Below are positions 62,976-64,000 of a stretch of 64,000 nt of DNA, in pieces. Source of the stretch: Chaenocephalus aceratus. Taxonomy: Eukaryota > Chordata > Actinopteri > Perciformes > Channichthyidae. The translations under genes were made by a program, and so were the position numbers. The stretch spans positions 19,499,441-19,563,440 of the forward strand of contig CM043798.1 of assembly GCA_023974075.1 (NCBI GenBank), in the 5' to 3' direction. Positions within the stretch are counted from its first letter, which is position 1; each line of letters starts with the position of its first letter. The notes beneath the pieces are model-generated. The model did not search any database. It saw only the letters and a list, made by a program, of their open reading frames with translations, and was not told the origin of the DNA.

Positions 62976-63647
62976 TCGCAGGGGAGCAGCCAAGGTTACA
63001 GGTGCGTGTGCTCAGTCAGGACAGTATATGAACTGGGTCAAGGTTATGGGCTTTGGAAAATATTTCCCCAACACTATCTAATTATGGGAATAAGCATGTA
63101 GTGTGTTAAAAAGTCAAAGTGACATAAAATGTCACTTTGACACGTCTTATCACACATTAGAATTGCCTGTCTGTCAGCATAAAATCTAAGATAAGATAGA
63201 ACTGAATGTATCTCTGTAAGGAAATTGTGCTGCAACAGCTGTAGTGCAAAGTAGGAAGGGGTACGTACACATATTTAATAGTTGTTTCACCTAAATTACA
63301 TACATATGTGTTAATTTGCTCATTATTCCCTGGAAAGCTCTGCTGCATACCATATTACTGTAATTGAGTAGAATGTGCTTGTGGACCTTAGAGCATTTCA
63401 AAAGGTAAAACTTCAACAACTTCTCTTTTCAGACATAGTGTCTTCGTTACTCTGCATAAACAGCAACACACTATGTATAGGTTTTCCTTTTTTTAAAGTG
63501 TGGTATGTTGACTATCCAGAGTACGAGAAACACATGTTCCTGTTGATCTATTAAAAATGTACAAAAACACAAGGAGAACAAATTATACAGTAATACGTAC
63601 ATAGATTGCTGTATGAAATCATTTGTACTTTGAGTGAGTTGACTCTA
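62976..63647. other. No gene recognised
   Basis: AT-rich, without exons or element termini that I can identify. Confidence 0.4.
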
Positions 63648-63974
63648 ACGGCCCGTCCACACAGCGGCGTGCGTTGAAGCTTCAACGCTTCTGCCCATTC
63701 ATTTTGAATGGGGTGACATCACGTTTCGCCGAACTGCATTGTGGGAGCGAAGCGTGGTTTGCTGGCGTTGCTCGCGATGAAAGTTGAGCAATGTTCAACT
63801 TTTGAAGCTTCACCGGAAGCGTCAGCCAATCGAATCATATGCCAGTAAAAGCTCTAGCTAATCAAACCGCGTGCTTGTGTGTCCGGGGCGGGAGATTCAT
63901 GTGATTGGTTGTTGGTCGAGTTTCAGCCCCCCCGCCGGCAAGCGACAATGCACGACGCTGTGTGGACGGGCCGT
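63648..63974. mobile_element. MITE with ACGG termini
   Basis: Ends ACGGCCCGTCCACACAGCGG and its near reverse complement GCTGTGTGGACGGGCCGT. The interior shares CGAACTGCATTGTGGGAG and GAGCAATGTTCAACTTTTGA with the tandem pair at 28458-29719. Non-coding. Confidence 0.7.
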
Positions 63975-64000
63975 AATAGAAGCTGCTTGTTAGGTGGCGC

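Overview
The window is typical teleost fish DNA: intron-bearing, AT-rich, no bacterial operons, and dominated by transposable elements of classes known to be abundant in fish (L2 LINEs, sushi-type Ty3/gypsy chromoviruses, a DIRS tyrosine-recombinase element, hAT families, an ISL2EU element and a piggyBac remnant). All coordinates and alignments were made by eye.

The only host-gene material is two sets of SLC22A4/SLC22A5-like (OCTN organic cation/carnitine transporter) 3' exons. They face each other tail to tail. A two-exon plus-strand copy (29926-30652) has a frameshift. A four-exon minus-strand copy (39839-47127) keeps its frame but lacks a GT donor after one exon. A DIRS element lies between them and a gypsy element lies inside the last intron of the minus-strand copy.

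Layout. 1-4.5 kb: no gene. 4.5-5.4 kb: two pieces of a broken THAP-domain gene. 6.2-7.0 kb: piggyBac-like left end with a 31-codon transposase start. 8.4-9.1 kb: shuffled local repeats. 10.4-13.3 kb: a coding-free element with ~450-bp inverted arms. 13.7-18 kb: two probable solo LTRs and a hAT MITE. 19.1-27.3 kb: a second, inverted long-arm element flanked by GTTTACATC, with an apparently intact gypsy element (21817-27090, target duplication CTATT) inside one arm. 28.5-29.7 kb: two related MITEs almost fused head to tail. 31.7-39.6 kb: a DIRS element with a large L2 insertion, its reverse transcriptase missing and its recombinase active site mutated. 40.3-45.4 kb: a second gypsy element (target duplication AGCTT) with one nonsense codon. 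47.2-50.1 kb: L2 tail, SINE, a 68-bp palindromic element and a non-autonomous hAT. 50.2-55.6 kb: an ISL2EU element with a THAP/DDE transposase on the plus strand and a SWIM/YqaJ nuclease on the minus strand. 55.6-57.0 kb: LINE fragment. 57.0-63.0 kb: two TTCATGAA-rich regions enclosing two hAT elements, each with smaller elements nested inside. 63.6-64.0 kb: another MITE.

The most informative signals are: (1) in both gypsy elements the primer-binding site matches 10 nt of the element's own presumptive RNA 5' end, with a compensating base change between the two, supporting self-priming; (2) the ISL2EU element, whose terminal arms include the first coding exon of its nuclease gene and whose nuclease seems to lack its catalytic Asp loop; (3) the DIRS termini and internal complementary region; (4) nested insertions dated relative to one another by target duplications.
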